From positions 85,481 through 149,480 of the forward strand of contig NZ_MKVJ01000023.1 of assembly GCF_001898805.1 (NCBI RefSeq): a stretch of 64,000 bases of DNA, read 5' to 3'. Origin of the DNA: Leifsonia sp. 71-9. Its GTDB lineage: Bacteria; Actinomycetota; Actinomycetes; Actinomycetales; Microbacteriaceae. Numbering within the stretch: the first letter of the stretch is position 1; each line of letters begins with the position of its first letter. A program made the position numbers and the translations under genes. Below the pieces are notes generated by a model. That model made no database searches, was not told the origin of the DNA, and was given only the letters and a program-made list of their open reading frames with translations. This document shows positions 49,554 through 58,320 of this stretch, piece by piece.

Positions 49554-50669
49554 TCAGGCCGAGACGGTGTCGGTCGCGCGGCCGCTGTGGCGGGCGCGGC
49601 GCGACCGGGTGGGGGCCAGCCGCACCATCTGGGCGGTGGAGCTGTCGTCGAGCTCGACGATCGGGCTCCGCGACTTCACGAAATCGCTGAACGAGCGGAA
49701 GCCGAGGGCCTTCTCGCTGAACGACGGGTCCATCCGCTTCATCTGCCCCTTCACCGTGGAGCTGTGCAGCCACTCGGTGTCGTCCTTCTCGTGGCCGAGC
49801 TGGAGGGCGCGGGTGAGCAGGCGCGTGGCCTCGGCCTGGAGCTCGGCGTCGGCCTGCTCCACCGGGGTGGGCTCGGCGGCCTCGGCGGCGTCGGCCGGCT
49901 GCTCGGCCGGGGCGCGCTTGCGGCGCGAGCGGGACCCGCGAGCCGGAGCCGAGGGCTCGGTCTTCGCGGTGTCGCCGTCGGCCTCGGGCTCGGCGGCGAC
50001 GGTGTCGGTGCCGGCCGCGTCCGCTGCGGCGGTTCCGGTCGCGGCCTCCTCGGCCGCGGCCTCCTCGACGACGTCGTCCGCGGAGTCGTCCGCGACCTCG
50101 TCGTGCGCGACGCCCGGGATGTCGTCGTAGCTGTCGAACTCGTCGCACGCGGCGGCGAGCGACTTCGCGGTGGAGCCCGCGACGCCGATGCCGATCACGT
50201 AGCGGCCGAGGCGCTTGATCCGCTGGGCCAGCGGCACGTAGTCGGAGTCGCCGGCCACGACGACCACGTGGGTCAGCTCGGGCAGGCGGAAGAGGTCTTC
50301 GACGGCGTCGACGGCCAGGCGGATGTCGGCGCCGTTTTTGGCGTAGGCGGCGGCGGGGAAGAGCTGGACGAGGTCGACGGCGCGCCCGACGAGCTGTCCG
50401 CGGTAGTCCGCGTTGACCGTCGCCGACCAGTCGGCGTACGCCCGGGTGAGCACGAGGGTGCCGAACGACGACGCGAAGTCGATGATGGCGCCCAGGTCGA
50501 CCCTGGCCTCCTCGAGCTTGGCCGCGAAGGCCGGCTTCGGCTTGTCGCCGGACGACTTCTGCCGGTCGCGCATGAACTGCCCGCGTCCGTGCACCTGGTC
50601 GTAGCGGGAGATGACGATGTTGTCGAAGTCGATGTAGACCGCGACGCGGCCGTGCCCAGGTTCACTCAT
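49554..50669 (-). CDS. NYN-domain ribonuclease with C-terminal LOTUS/OST-HTH domain
   Basis: A 371-aa protein. The N-terminal NYN (PIN-like) nuclease domain, about 8-190, has catalytic acids Asp14/Asp16 in VAVYIDFDN, Asp residues in GADIRLAVDAVEDL and VVVVAGDSDYVPLAQRIKRLG. A low-complexity Ala/Glu/Asp linker of about 90 residues leads to a C-terminal helical domain (about 285-345, LLTRALQLGHEK ... VKGQMKRMDPSFSEKALGF) that matches the LOTUS/OST-HTH RNA-binding fold. ATG 50669 is 6 bases from a TATCGT box. Likely acts on RNA. Confidence 0.87.
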   Translation of the reverse strand: MSEPGHGRVAVYIDFDNIVISRYDQVHGRGQFMRDRQKSSGDKPKPAFAAKLEEARVDLGAIIDFASSFGTLVLTRAYADWSATVNADYRGQLVGRAVDLVQLFPAAAYAKNGADIRLAVDAVEDLFRLPELTHVVVVAGDSDYVPLAQRIKRLGRYVIGIGVAGSTAKSLAAACDEFDSYDDIPGVAHDEVADDSADDVVEEAAAEEAATGTAAADAAGTDTVAAEPEADGDTAKTEPSAPARGSRSRRKRAPAEQPADAAEAAEPTPVEQADAELQAEATRLLTRALQLGHEKDDTEWLHSSTVKGQMKRMDPSFSEKALGFRSFSDFVKSRSPIVELDDSSTAQMVRLAPTRSRRARHSGRATDTVSA

Positions 50670-50675
50670 GGCCCC

Positions 50676-50681
50676 ACGATA
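50676..50681 (-). promoter_or_regulatory. -10 box, leaderless promoter of the NYN-LOTUS gene
   Basis: TATCGT on the minus strand followed by GGGGCC and ATG 50669. Confidence 0.5.
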
Positions 50682-50721
50682 TCCCGCGCGCCCGTCCCCT
50701 CCCTGTGCCGGCCCCTCGCAG

Positions 50722-50774
50722 ATTCGGCCCAAATGTCGGGAATGCGCGCGGCATACCCGACATTTGGGCCGAAT
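50722..50774. terminator. Very long hairpin after the class III aminotransferase gene
   Basis: Nineteen-bp perfect arms (50722-50740 and 50756-50774); after one A-A mismatch the stem continues with ATGC/GCAT to a 5-base loop. The arm shares CGACATT and CGAAT with the hairpin at 32696. It separates the aminotransferase end from the NYN promoter on the same strand. Confidence 0.7.
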
Positions 50775-50784
50775 GCGGAGGGGG

Positions 50785-52212
50785 TCAGGAGGCGGTGTAG
50801 CGGTCCGCGACGTCGAGCGCGGCGTCGATGGCGGCGAGGCCGCGGCGCAGCTCGTCCTCCTCGATCACCAGCGGCGGGGCGATGTGCACGCGGTTGAAGT
50901 GCGTGAACGGCCACACGCCGGCCGCCTTGCACGCGGCCGCGACGGCGCCCATCGGGGCCGCGTCAGCGCCCGCGGCGTTGAACGGGACCAGCGGCTCCCG
51001 CGTCTCCCGGTCGCGCACGAGCTCCAGCGCCCAGAACAGCCCGCGCCCGCGCACCTCGCCGAGGGACGGGTGCTTGTCGAGCCAGGAGGTGATCTCCGGC
51101 TCGACGACGCGCTCGCCGAGGTCGCGCACCCGCTCCAGGATGCCGTCGCGCTCGAACACCTCGAACGTCGCGACGCCCGCGGCGCAGGCCAGCGGGTGGC
51201 CCGAGTAGGTGAGCCCGCCGGCGAACGACACGTCGTCGAAGTACGACGCGATCGGCTCGGAGATGACGACGCCGCCGAGAGGCACGTAGCCCGAGTTCAC
51301 GCCCTTCGCGAAGGTGATGAGGTCCGGCACGACGTCGAACGCGTCCACCGCGAACCACTCGCCGAGGCGGCCGAAGCCGACCATGACCTCGTCGGCGATG
51401 TACACGATGCCGTACTTGTCGCACAGGGCGCGCACGCCGGGGAGGTAGCCGGGAGGCGGCACGAGCACGCCGTTGGTGCCGACGACCGTCTCGATGATGA
51501 TCGCCGCGACGGTGGCGGCGCCCTCCAGCACGATGACGCTCTCGAGGTGCTCGAGCGCGCGCTGCGTCTCCTCCTCGGGCGTGGCGGCGTGGAACGCGGA
51601 GCGGTACGGGTACGGGCCGAAGAAGTGGGCGACCGAGGGGTCGCTCGGCTCGTTCGGCCAGCGTCGCGGGTCGCCGGTCAGCGAGATCGCCGTCGAGGTG
51701 CCGCCGTGGTACGAGCGGTACATCGAGAGCACCTTGCGGCGCCCCGTCACGCGGCGGGCCATCCGCACCGCGTACTCGTTCGCGTCGGCGCCGCCGTTGG
51801 TGAAGAACACCTTGTCGAGGGTGCCGGGGGCGACCCGGGCGATCCGGCGCGCCAGTTCGCCGCGCACGTCGTTCGCCATCGAGGGCTGGATGGTCGCGAG
51901 GCGACCGGCCTGCTGCTGGATGGCGGCGACGAGGTCCGGGTGCTGGTGCCCGAGGTTGAGGTTGACCAGCTGGGAGCTGAAGTCGAGATAGGCGTTGCCC
52001 TGGTAGTCCCAGAAGGTGGAGCCGGCGCCCGCGGCGATCGGCAGCGGGTCGATCTGGGCCTGCGCGCTCCAGGAGTGGAACACGTGGCTGCGGTCGTCGC
52101 TGCGCACCTGGGTCTCGGCGTCGACGTCGCCGAAGGAGTGGTCGACGCCCCGCCGGTCGGTGTAGCCGGCCCGGTCCGCGGTCGTCAGAGGGGTCTCGAT
52201 GGTGTCGGTCAT
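50785..52212 (-). CDS. Class III aminotransferase (omega-amino acid/putrescine type)
   Basis: PLP enzyme of 475 aa. The Schiff-base lysine is in LITFAKGVNSGYVPLGG; cofactor aspartate in YIADEVMVGFGRLG; FTNGGADANEYAVRMAR and HGGTSTAISLTGD are class III segments. Such enzymes act on GABA, beta-alanine, taurine, putrescine or related amines with pyruvate or 2-oxoglutarate as acceptor. Together with the adjacent MmsA-type dehydrogenase (22 bp away) it probably converts an amine or beta-amino acid to a semialdehyde. Divergent PucR regulator lies beyond mmsA. Confidence 0.88.
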   Translation of the reverse strand: MTDTIETPLTTADRAGYTDRRGVDHSFGDVDAETQVRSDDRSHVFHSWSAQAQIDPLPIAAGAGSTFWDYQGNAYLDFSSQLVNLNLGHQHPDLVAAIQQQAGRLATIQPSMANDVRGELARRIARVAPGTLDKVFFTNGGADANEYAVRMARRVTGRRKVLSMYRSYHGGTSTAISLTGDPRRWPNEPSDPSVAHFFGPYPYRSAFHAATPEEETQRALEHLESVIVLEGAATVAAIIIETVVGTNGVLVPPPGYLPGVRALCDKYGIVYIADEVMVGFGRLGEWFAVDAFDVVPDLITFAKGVNSGYVPLGGVVISEPIASYFDDVSFAGGLTYSGHPLACAAGVATFEVFERDGILERVRDLGERVVEPEITSWLDKHPSLGEVRGRGLFWALELVRDRETREPLVPFNAAGADAAPMGAVAAACKAAGVWPFTHFNRVHIAPPLVIEEDELRRGLAAIDAALDVADRYTAS

Positions 52213-52234
52213 GCGGATGTCCGTCCTGTCCTGC

Positions 52235-53719
52235 TCAGGAGTTGCCCGGGAAGGCGAGCTCGATCTTCGAGTGCAGCGGGTCGGGCCACCGCGTCGTGAC
52301 GACCTTGCTCCGCGTGTAGAAATGGAACGACTCGGGCCCGTAGATGTGGGAGTCGCCGAACAGCGAGTTCTTCCAGCCGCCGAACGAGAACGCGCCGATC
52401 GGCACCGGGATCGGGACGTTGATCCCGACCATGCCGACCTCGATCTCGAACTCGAACTGGCGGGCGGCCCCGCCGTCGCGGGTGAAGAGGGCGACGCCGT
52501 TGCCGTACTGGTTGGCGTTGACGAGGGCGACGGCCTCCTCGAACGTGTCCACGCGGACGACGGACAGCACCGGGCCGAAGATCTCGTCGTCGTACACCTT
52601 CGTGCCGGGCTTCACGTCGTCGATCAGGCTGACGCCGACGAAGAAGCCGTCGCCCTCGAACTGCCGGGCGGTGCCGTCGACGACGACCGTCGCGCCCTCG
52701 GCCGTCGCTCCGGCGACGTACGAGGCGACCTTGTCGCGGTGCTCGCGGGTGATGAGCGGCCCCATCTCGCTGGCGGGGTCGGTGCCAGGGCCGATGGCGA
52801 GGGCGCCGAGGCGGCGCTCGATCGCCGGCACGAGGCGGTCGCCCACGTCGCCGACGGCCACCAGCACGCTGACGGCCATGCAGCGCTCGCCGGCGGAGCC
52901 GTAGGCGGCCGAGACGGCGGCGTCGGCCGCGGCCTCGATGTCGGCGTCCTCGAGGACGACCATGTGGTTCTTCGCCCCGCCGAGCGCCTGGACGCGCTTG
53001 CCGTTGGCGCTCGCGCGTTGGTAGATCGAGCGGGCGATCGGCGTCGAGCCCACGAAGCTGATCGCGGCGACGTCGGGGCTGTCGAGGAGGGCGTCGACCG
53101 CCTCCTTGTCGCCGTGCACGACGTTGAGCACCCCGGCGGGCAGTCCGGCCTCGAGGAAGAGCTTGGCCAGGAAGACGGAGGCGCTCGGGTCCTTCTCGCT
53201 GGGCTTGAGCACGACGGTGTTGCCGCAGGCGATCGCGCTCGCGACCATCCAGAGCGGGACCATCACCGGGAAGTTGAACGGGGTGATGCAGCCGACGACG
53301 CCGACGGGCTGCTTGACGCTGTGCACGTCGATGCCGGTGGAGACCTGCTCGCTGTACTCGCCCTTGAGCTGGTTGATGAGGCCGGAGGCGAACTCCACGT
53401 TCTCGAGGCCGCGGCCGATCTCGCCGGCGGCGTCCGAGAGCACCTTGCCGTGCTCGCTCGTGACGATCGCGGCGAGGTCGTCGCGGCGCTCGGTGAGCAG
53501 GTGGCGCAGCCGGAACAGCACGTCGGCGCGCTTGGTGAGGCTCGTGGCGCGCCAGGCGGGGAGGGCGGCGCGCGCGGCGGCGATGGCCTGCTCGACGTCG
53601 GCCGTGCTGCCGAGCACGACCTCGTGCTGGCGCTCGCCCGTCGCGGGGTCGTACACGGCTCCGGTGCGGGCGGGCTCGCCGGTCTCGGTCCCGTCGATCA
53701 GATGGCGGATGAGGGCCAC
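52235..53719 (-). CDS. mmsA: Methylmalonate/malonate-semialdehyde dehydrogenase (CoA-acylating)
   Basis: Aldehyde dehydrogenase of about 494 aa. TPFNFPVMVPLWM, GGAKNHMVVLEDAD and the catalytic cysteine in GSAGERCMAVS, where other ALDHs have an FxNxGQxC pattern, mark the MmsA/IolA subfamily, which produces acetyl- or propionyl-CoA with CO2 release. GTG 53719 is preferred because AAGGAG then lies 7 bases upstream; ATG 53725 would leave only one or two bases of spacing. Co-transcribed with the downstream aminotransferase. Confidence 0.88.
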   Translation of the reverse strand: MALIRHLIDGTETGEPARTGAVYDPATGERQHEVVLGSTADVEQAIAAARAALPAWRATSLTKRADVLFRLRHLLTERRDDLAAIVTSEHGKVLSDAAGEIGRGLENVEFASGLINQLKGEYSEQVSTGIDVHSVKQPVGVVGCITPFNFPVMVPLWMVASAIACGNTVVLKPSEKDPSASVFLAKLFLEAGLPAGVLNVVHGDKEAVDALLDSPDVAAISFVGSTPIARSIYQRASANGKRVQALGGAKNHMVVLEDADIEAAADAAVSAAYGSAGERCMAVSVLVAVGDVGDRLVPAIERRLGALAIGPGTDPASEMGPLITREHRDKVASYVAGATAEGATVVVDGTARQFEGDGFFVGVSLIDDVKPGTKVYDDEIFGPVLSVVRVDTFEEAVALVNANQYGNGVALFTRDGGAARQFEFEIEVGMVGINVPIPVPIGAFSFGGWKNSLFGDSHIYGPESFHFYTRSKVVTTRWPDPLHSKIELAFPGNS

Positions 53720-53810
53720 GGGCATTCTCCTTGCGTGGTTCCGGACGAACTGCCCGGATGGAACAATAGGCTTACCTCCCAATGGTTACAGAGAGCGAGG
53801 CGACCGAGTG

Positions 53811-55472
53811 ATGCCAGATCGTCGGGGCTTGATCGCAGTTGATACAGATCGTCCGGAGTCGGTGTCGCCCGTCGTGCTGCCCAGCATCCGAGAGGTGCTG
53901 CGGTTCGACGAGGTCGCGGCGGCGCTGCCGGAGGTGCTCTCCGGCGACGACGCGCTCGACCGCCCCGTGCGCTGGGTGCACGTCTCCGAGACCGCCTCCA
54001 GCGCCCGCCTGCTCAGCGGCGGCGAGCTCCTCCTCTCGACCGGCGCCGGCTGGCCGACCGACGACGCGGGGCTCCGCGGTCTCGCCGAGCAGCTCGCCGG
54101 CGGCGGGATCGCCGGGCTGGTGCTCGAGCTCAGCGAGCGGATGCCCGCCGCCCCCGCCGCGCTGGTCACCGGTTTCCGCGCCGCGGGCCTGCCGTTCGTG
54201 GTGCTGCACCGGGAGGTGCGCTTCATCGCGATCACCGAGGCCGTCCACTCGCGCATCATCGCGGACCAGATGGGCGCGCTGCGCGCCCGCGACGAGATCC
54301 ACGCGCTCTTCACCGAGCTGAGCCTGCGCGGCAGCCCCGCCGACTTCATCGTCGCCCAGGCGGCCCGCGCGCTCGACGCCCCGGTGGTCCTCGAAGACCT
54401 CAACCACCGCGTGATCGCCGCCTCGGGCATCGACGGCGACGAGCAGGCGCTGCGCGACTGGGAGCAGCGCTCGCGGCAGGAGCACCGGGGGACCGGTGGC
54501 GAGCGCTGGCTGATCACGCCGATCGAGGCGCGCGGGATGCGGTGGGGCCACCTCGTCGCCCTGCCCGGCCGCGCGCATCCCGCGGGCCGGTCGAACGTGC
54601 TCGAGCAGGCCGCCGTCGCCCTCGCCCTCAGCCGCCTCGCCGACCGGGATGCGGACGAGTGGACGCGGCAGAGCCACGACCGGTTGCTGGGGGCGCTGCT
54701 GGGTCGTCGGTTCGCCACCGAGAGCGGCCTCGTCGCCCGCTTCGAGGCGTCCGGCCTGCCGGTCGCCGGCCGGGTCCTGAGCGGCGTCGCGATCGGGCTG
54801 CACGCTCCCGCCGGCCAGGCGTCGGACGTCGCGGCGCTCGTCGCCGGTGCGAGCGCCGAGGCGCGGGCGCAGGGGCTCGACGCGCTCGTGTCGCAGCATC
54901 CCGACCGGGCGTCCGGGATGCTCGTGCTCGCGATCTCCTCGCGGCCGGAGCGGTCGGTCACGGATGCGGCCCTCGTCGCCATCGGCGGCGCGGTCGCCCG
55001 CGCGGCCGCAGCGGCACCGGGGGCCGGGGGAGCGGTCACCGTCGCCCTCGGGTCGGAAGCGCCGGGGATCCCGGGTCTCCTCGCCTCCGTCGCGGAGGCG
55101 GGGCAGCTCCTCGCCCGCGCCGATCCCCGCCGCTCGCAGGGCGTCACCGTCCTGCGCGCCGAGCACCGGCCGCTGCTGCGCCTCGTGACCACGTTGGGCG
55201 CCGACCCGCGGATGCAGGAGCACAGCGAGCTGATGCTGCGGCCCCTGATCGACTACGACCTCGCGAACGGCGGCGACCTGCTGGAGGTGCTGCGCGCCTA
55301 CGCGTCCCACCCCGGCAACCGCACCAAGGCGGCAGCCGCGAGCCATCTCTCCCGCTCGGTCTTCTACCAGCGCATCGCCCTCATCGAGGAGCTGCTCGGG
55401 ATGGATCTCGACGACGGCGAGACGCTGAGCGCCCTGCACGCGGCACTGCTCGCCCGCAGCGCCCGCGGCTGA
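53811..55472 (+). CDS. PucR family transcriptional regulator
   Basis: Regulator of 553 aa with N-terminal PucR domain (about 15-145, SIREVLRFDEVAAALPEVLSG, GELLLSTGAGWP), a central GAF/GGDEF-like region and the C-terminal PucR helix-turn-helix (about 480-545, DLLEVLRAYASHPGNRTKAAAASHL then SVFYQRIALIEELL). PucR proteins commonly activate purine, GABA or polyamine catabolism genes. Divergent from mmsA with a TAGGCT box at 53767 in the 85-bp gap, so it most likely controls the mmsA-aminotransferase operon. GTG 53808 is an adjacent alternative start. Confidence 0.87.
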   Translation: MPDRRGLIAVDTDRPESVSPVVLPSIREVLRFDEVAAALPEVLSGDDALDRPVRWVHVSETASSARLLSGGELLLSTGAGWPTDDAGLRGLAEQLAGGGIAGLVLELSERMPAAPAALVTGFRAAGLPFVVLHREVRFIAITEAVHSRIIADQMGALRARDEIHALFTELSLRGSPADFIVAQAARALDAPVVLEDLNHRVIAASGIDGDEQALRDWEQRSRQEHRGTGGERWLITPIEARGMRWGHLVALPGRAHPAGRSNVLEQAAVALALSRLADRDADEWTRQSHDRLLGALLGRRFATESGLVARFEASGLPVAGRVLSGVAIGLHAPAGQASDVAALVAGASAEARAQGLDALVSQHPDRASGMLVLAISSRPERSVTDAALVAIGGAVARAAAAAPGAGGAVTVALGSEAPGIPGLLASVAEAGQLLARADPRRSQGVTVLRAEHRPLLRLVTTLGADPRMQEHSELMLRPLIDYDLANGGDLLEVLRAYASHPGNRTKAAAASHLSRSVFYQRIALIEELLGMDLDDGETLSALHAALLARSARG

Positions 55473-55508
55473 GCGGTCGTCAGCGGTCGCCCACCCGTCG
55501 CCGCGCGG

Positions 55509-56636
55509 TCAGCGCGCCCCGAACGCCGCGCGGATCTCGGCGTGCGGGAGGGCGTAGCTGGCGTGACCGGCGCGCCCCACCGCATCCCGTGCCGCGACGA
55601 GCGCGTTGGCCACGGCCTCCTCGACGGCCTCCACCGTCGCCTCGAAGAACGGGTCGAGGTGGCCCCAGGGCAGCGCGGTGACCGTGTCGAGGTCGGCGTC
55701 GGTCGCCGGCCCCGCGGGCATGCGCGACGCGAAGGCGCCCGCGTTGGCGGTGGAGAAGGCGAGGAAGATGTCGCCGGAGAAGTGGCTGCCGGTGGTGCCG
55801 GTGCGCGCGAGCCCCAGGGGGACTCGGCGGGCGATCGCCGACAGGTGGCTCGGCAGCAGCGGCGCGTCGGTCGCGACCACCGCGATGACGGACCCCGCTC
55901 CCGCGACGGCGGGCTGCGGTGTGCCGTCGCGCGTGAACCAGTCGGTCTCCTCCATCGGGTTCGGGGCGGCTGAGCGCCGGCCCAGCGGCACGCCCGCGAG
56001 GCGCAGCTCGGAGCGCTTGCCGAAGTTGGCCTGCAGGAAGACGCCGACGGTGTAGCGGCCCGAGCCGTGGCCGACCACCCGCGAGGCGCTGCCGGAGCCG
56101 CCCTTGAACCCGTAGCAGTTCATCCCGGTGCCGCCGCCGACGGACCCCTCGGCGATCGGGCCGGCGTGCGCCTCCCGGATCGCCTCGGCCGCGTGGCGGG
56201 GGAGCACGTGCGCGCCGTTGATGTCGTTGAGGTAGCCGTCCCAGGTCTCGCCGACGACCGGGAGCATCCACTGGGCGGCGACGGCCGGGTGGGCGTCGGC
56301 GACCCAGTCGATCGTGCCGCGGTGCACGGTGCCGATGGCGTGCGAGTTCGTGATCAGCACCGGGAGGGCGAGGGAGCCGGACTCGTCGATCCAGCTGCGC
56401 CCGGTGAGCTCGCCGTTGCCGTTGAGCGAGTACGTCGCGGCGGCGCAGGCGGTGCCGACACCGCTCCGCCCGCGGGGGAGGATCGCCGTGACCCCGGTCT
56501 GCACCTCGCCCGCGGAGAGCGTCACGTAGCCGACCTCGACACCGGGCACGTCGGTGATCGCGTTCGCCGCGCCGGGTGTGCCGTCGAAGGGGATCCCCAG
56601 GTCGCGAGCGCGGGGGACTGCGGTCGGTTGCGTCAT
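55509..56636 (-). CDS. P1 (DmpA/BapA) family aminopeptidase
   Basis: Ntn-type self-processing hydrolase of 375 aa. N-terminal ARDLGIPFDGTPGAANAITDVPGVEVG, GGGTGMNCYGFKGGSGSASR with the Gly-Ser autocleavage site before the nucleophile region, and HFSGDIFLAFSTANAG are family marks. Relatives are L-aminopeptidase D-esterases or beta-aminopeptidases that remove N-terminal beta-alanine. ATG 56636 follows TATGCT by 6 bases. Placed between PucR and an APC permease, it may release amino acids taken up or metabolised by its neighbours. Confidence 0.87.
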   Translation of the reverse strand: MTQPTAVPRARDLGIPFDGTPGAANAITDVPGVEVGYVTLSAGEVQTGVTAILPRGRSGVGTACAAATYSLNGNGELTGRSWIDESGSLALPVLITNSHAIGTVHRGTIDWVADAHPAVAAQWMLPVVGETWDGYLNDINGAHVLPRHAAEAIREAHAGPIAEGSVGGGTGMNCYGFKGGSGSASRVVGHGSGRYTVGVFLQANFGKRSELRLAGVPLGRRSAAPNPMEETDWFTRDGTPQPAVAGAGSVIAVVATDAPLLPSHLSAIARRVPLGLARTGTTGSHFSGDIFLAFSTANAGAFASRMPAGPATDADLDTVTALPWGHLDPFFEATVEAVEEAVANALVAARDAVGRAGHASYALPHAEIRAAFGAR

Positions 56637-56642
56637 GGCGGC

Positions 56643-56648
56643 AGCATA
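56643..56648 (-). promoter_or_regulatory. -10 box, leaderless promoter of the P1 peptidase gene
   Basis: TATGCT on the minus strand, then GCCGCC and ATG 56636. The palindrome at 56659 would overlap this promoter's upstream part. Confidence 0.55.
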
Positions 56649-56658
56649 CACACAGAAC

Positions 56659-56672
56659 TGAACGCCTGTTCA
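56659..56672. promoter_or_regulatory. Probable TetR operator between P1 peptidase and APC permease
   Basis: TGAAC-GCCT-GTTCA palindrome between the divergent peptidase and permease promoters; a half-site TGTTCAA recurs at 56734. The TetR encoded at 58317 is the likely ligand, so it would regulate both directions. Confidence 0.5.
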
Positions 56673-56700
56673 AGTATTTGGGTCGGATTCGCCTGATCGC

Positions 56701-56730
56701 TTGACAGTGGCGCGGCGGTCTGCGTTTAAT
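56701..56730 (+). promoter_or_regulatory. Consensus-like promoter of the APC permease-tetR operon
   Basis: TTGACA (56701-56706), 18-bp spacer, TTTAAT (56725-56730): the closest match to the housekeeping sigma consensus in the window. The downstream half-site GTGTTCAA overlaps the expected start region. Confidence 0.6.
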
Positions 56731-56784
56731 CCGTGTTCAATGCAGCATCCCATCGAGCAACGAGGCATCGACCAGAGGAGCACC

Positions 56785-58320
56785 ATGACGCAGCACCAGC
56801 AGAACGCGGATCCGACGGCGGGGGAGGCCGGGGGCGGCGGTGCGCTCGCCTCCGGCCGCCTCGGCGTCTGGGGCATCGTCTTCTTCGTCATCTCGGCCGC
56901 CGCGCCGCTCACCGTCGTGGTGAGCGCGGGGCCGACCACGCTCCGGATGGGCGGCATCGGCGCGCCCGGCGCGATGCTGACCTGCGGGCTCATCCTCATC
57001 CTGTTCTCCGTCGGCTTCACCGCCATGTCGAAGCACGTCCGCAACACCGGAGCGTTCTACATCTACGCGTCGCGCGGGCTCGGCAAGCCGGCCGGTATCG
57101 GCGTCGCCTTCGTCACCGTCTTCGCCTACGGGTTCCTCTGCGTGTGCTTCTACGGCTTCATCGGCTTCTTCGGGCACTCCACCTTCGCCGACCTGTTCGG
57201 CATCGACCTGCCGTGGGGCGTGTACTCGCTCGTGGCGCTCGTCATCGTCGGCCTGCTCGGCTACCGCCACATCGACGTCGGCGCGAAGGTGCTGGGCGTG
57301 CTGCTGACCCTCGAGGTCGCCATCCTGCTCGTCCTGGCGGTCGCGGTGCTCATCCAGGGCGGCCCCGAGCCGATCTCGTTCGCCTCCTTCGACCCGTCCA
57401 ACGTCTTCTTCGCCGCCGGCGCCGGGAGCCTGTTCGTGGTCGGCTTCGGCGCGTACCTGGGCTTCGAGGGCACGGCCATCTACGCCGAGGAGGCGAAGGA
57501 TCCGAAGCGGACCGTCCCGGCCGCCACCTACATCGCGGTCGCGTTCCTCGGGATCTTCTACGCGTTCACGTTCTGGATCCTCACCGTCGCGTTCGGCGCG
57601 CAAGGCGTGCTCGCGATGGCGCGCGGCGACGACTTCCAGGACATGGTGTTCCACGCCTCCGGGAGCTATCTCGGCGAGTGGGCCACGATCGCGATGCGCG
57701 TGCTGATCGTCACCAGCTTCTTCGCGTGCCTGCTGGCGTTCCACAACGCGTGCTCCCGTTACCTGTTCTCGCTCGGCCGGGAGGGGCTGCTGCCGCGGGC
57801 GCTGGGGCGCACGCATCCCGTCACCCGCTCGCCCTATCGCGCCAGTCTGGTGCTGTCGGTCATCTGCCTGATCGCCGTCGTGGTGTGCATCGCGACGGGG
57901 GCCGACCCGTTCCTTCAGCTAGCGATCTGGACGTACGCGACCGGGGTCGCCGGGCTGGTCTTCGCGCAGGCGGTCGCCGCCGTCTCCGTGGTCGGCTTCT
58001 TCTCCCGCGACCGGCGCGGGCACAGCGTGTTCCGCGCGCTCATCGCCCCGGCCCTCGGCGGCCTGGGCCTCATCGTCGGGCTGCTGCTCATCGTGGTCAA
58101 CTTCGACGTGGTCACCGGGATGGAGGGCGCGGTGAACTGGATCCTGCTCCTCCCGACGCCGATCCTGTTCATCGCCGGCATCGTGGCCGGCCTCGTCATG
58201 CGGCGGCGGGCCCCCGCGCGCTACGCTGCGCTCACGACGATCGCGACCGGGGACGACGGGGACCCGGGAGCGGTGACGGACACGGACCCGGCCTCGCGGC
58301 TGGTGACAGGAGAACGGTGA
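56785..58320 (+). CDS. APC family amino acid/amine permease
   Basis: Polytopic transporter of 511 aa with about 12 transmembrane segments; the unwound-helix motif GPTTLRMGGIGAPGAM and GFEGTAIYAEEAKDPKRTVPAAT are typical of amino acid-polyamine-organocation permeases. GAGGAG precedes ATG 56785. Its stop overlaps the GTG of tetR (GTGA), so regulator and transporter are one operon. Likely imports an amino acid or amine used by the surrounding catabolic genes. Confidence 0.88.
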   Translation: MTQHQQNADPTAGEAGGGGALASGRLGVWGIVFFVISAAAPLTVVVSAGPTTLRMGGIGAPGAMLTCGLILILFSVGFTAMSKHVRNTGAFYIYASRGLGKPAGIGVAFVTVFAYGFLCVCFYGFIGFFGHSTFADLFGIDLPWGVYSLVALVIVGLLGYRHIDVGAKVLGVLLTLEVAILLVLAVAVLIQGGPEPISFASFDPSNVFFAAGAGSLFVVGFGAYLGFEGTAIYAEEAKDPKRTVPAATYIAVAFLGIFYAFTFWILTVAFGAQGVLAMARGDDFQDMVFHASGSYLGEWATIAMRVLIVTSFFACLLAFHNACSRYLFSLGREGLLPRALGRTHPVTRSPYRASLVLSVICLIAVVVCIATGADPFLQLAIWTYATGVAGLVFAQAVAAVSVVGFFSRDRRGHSVFRALIAPALGGLGLIVGLLLIVVNFDVVTGMEGAVNWILLLPTPILFIAGIVAGLVMRRRAPARYAALTTIATGDDGDPGAVTDTDPASRLVTGER

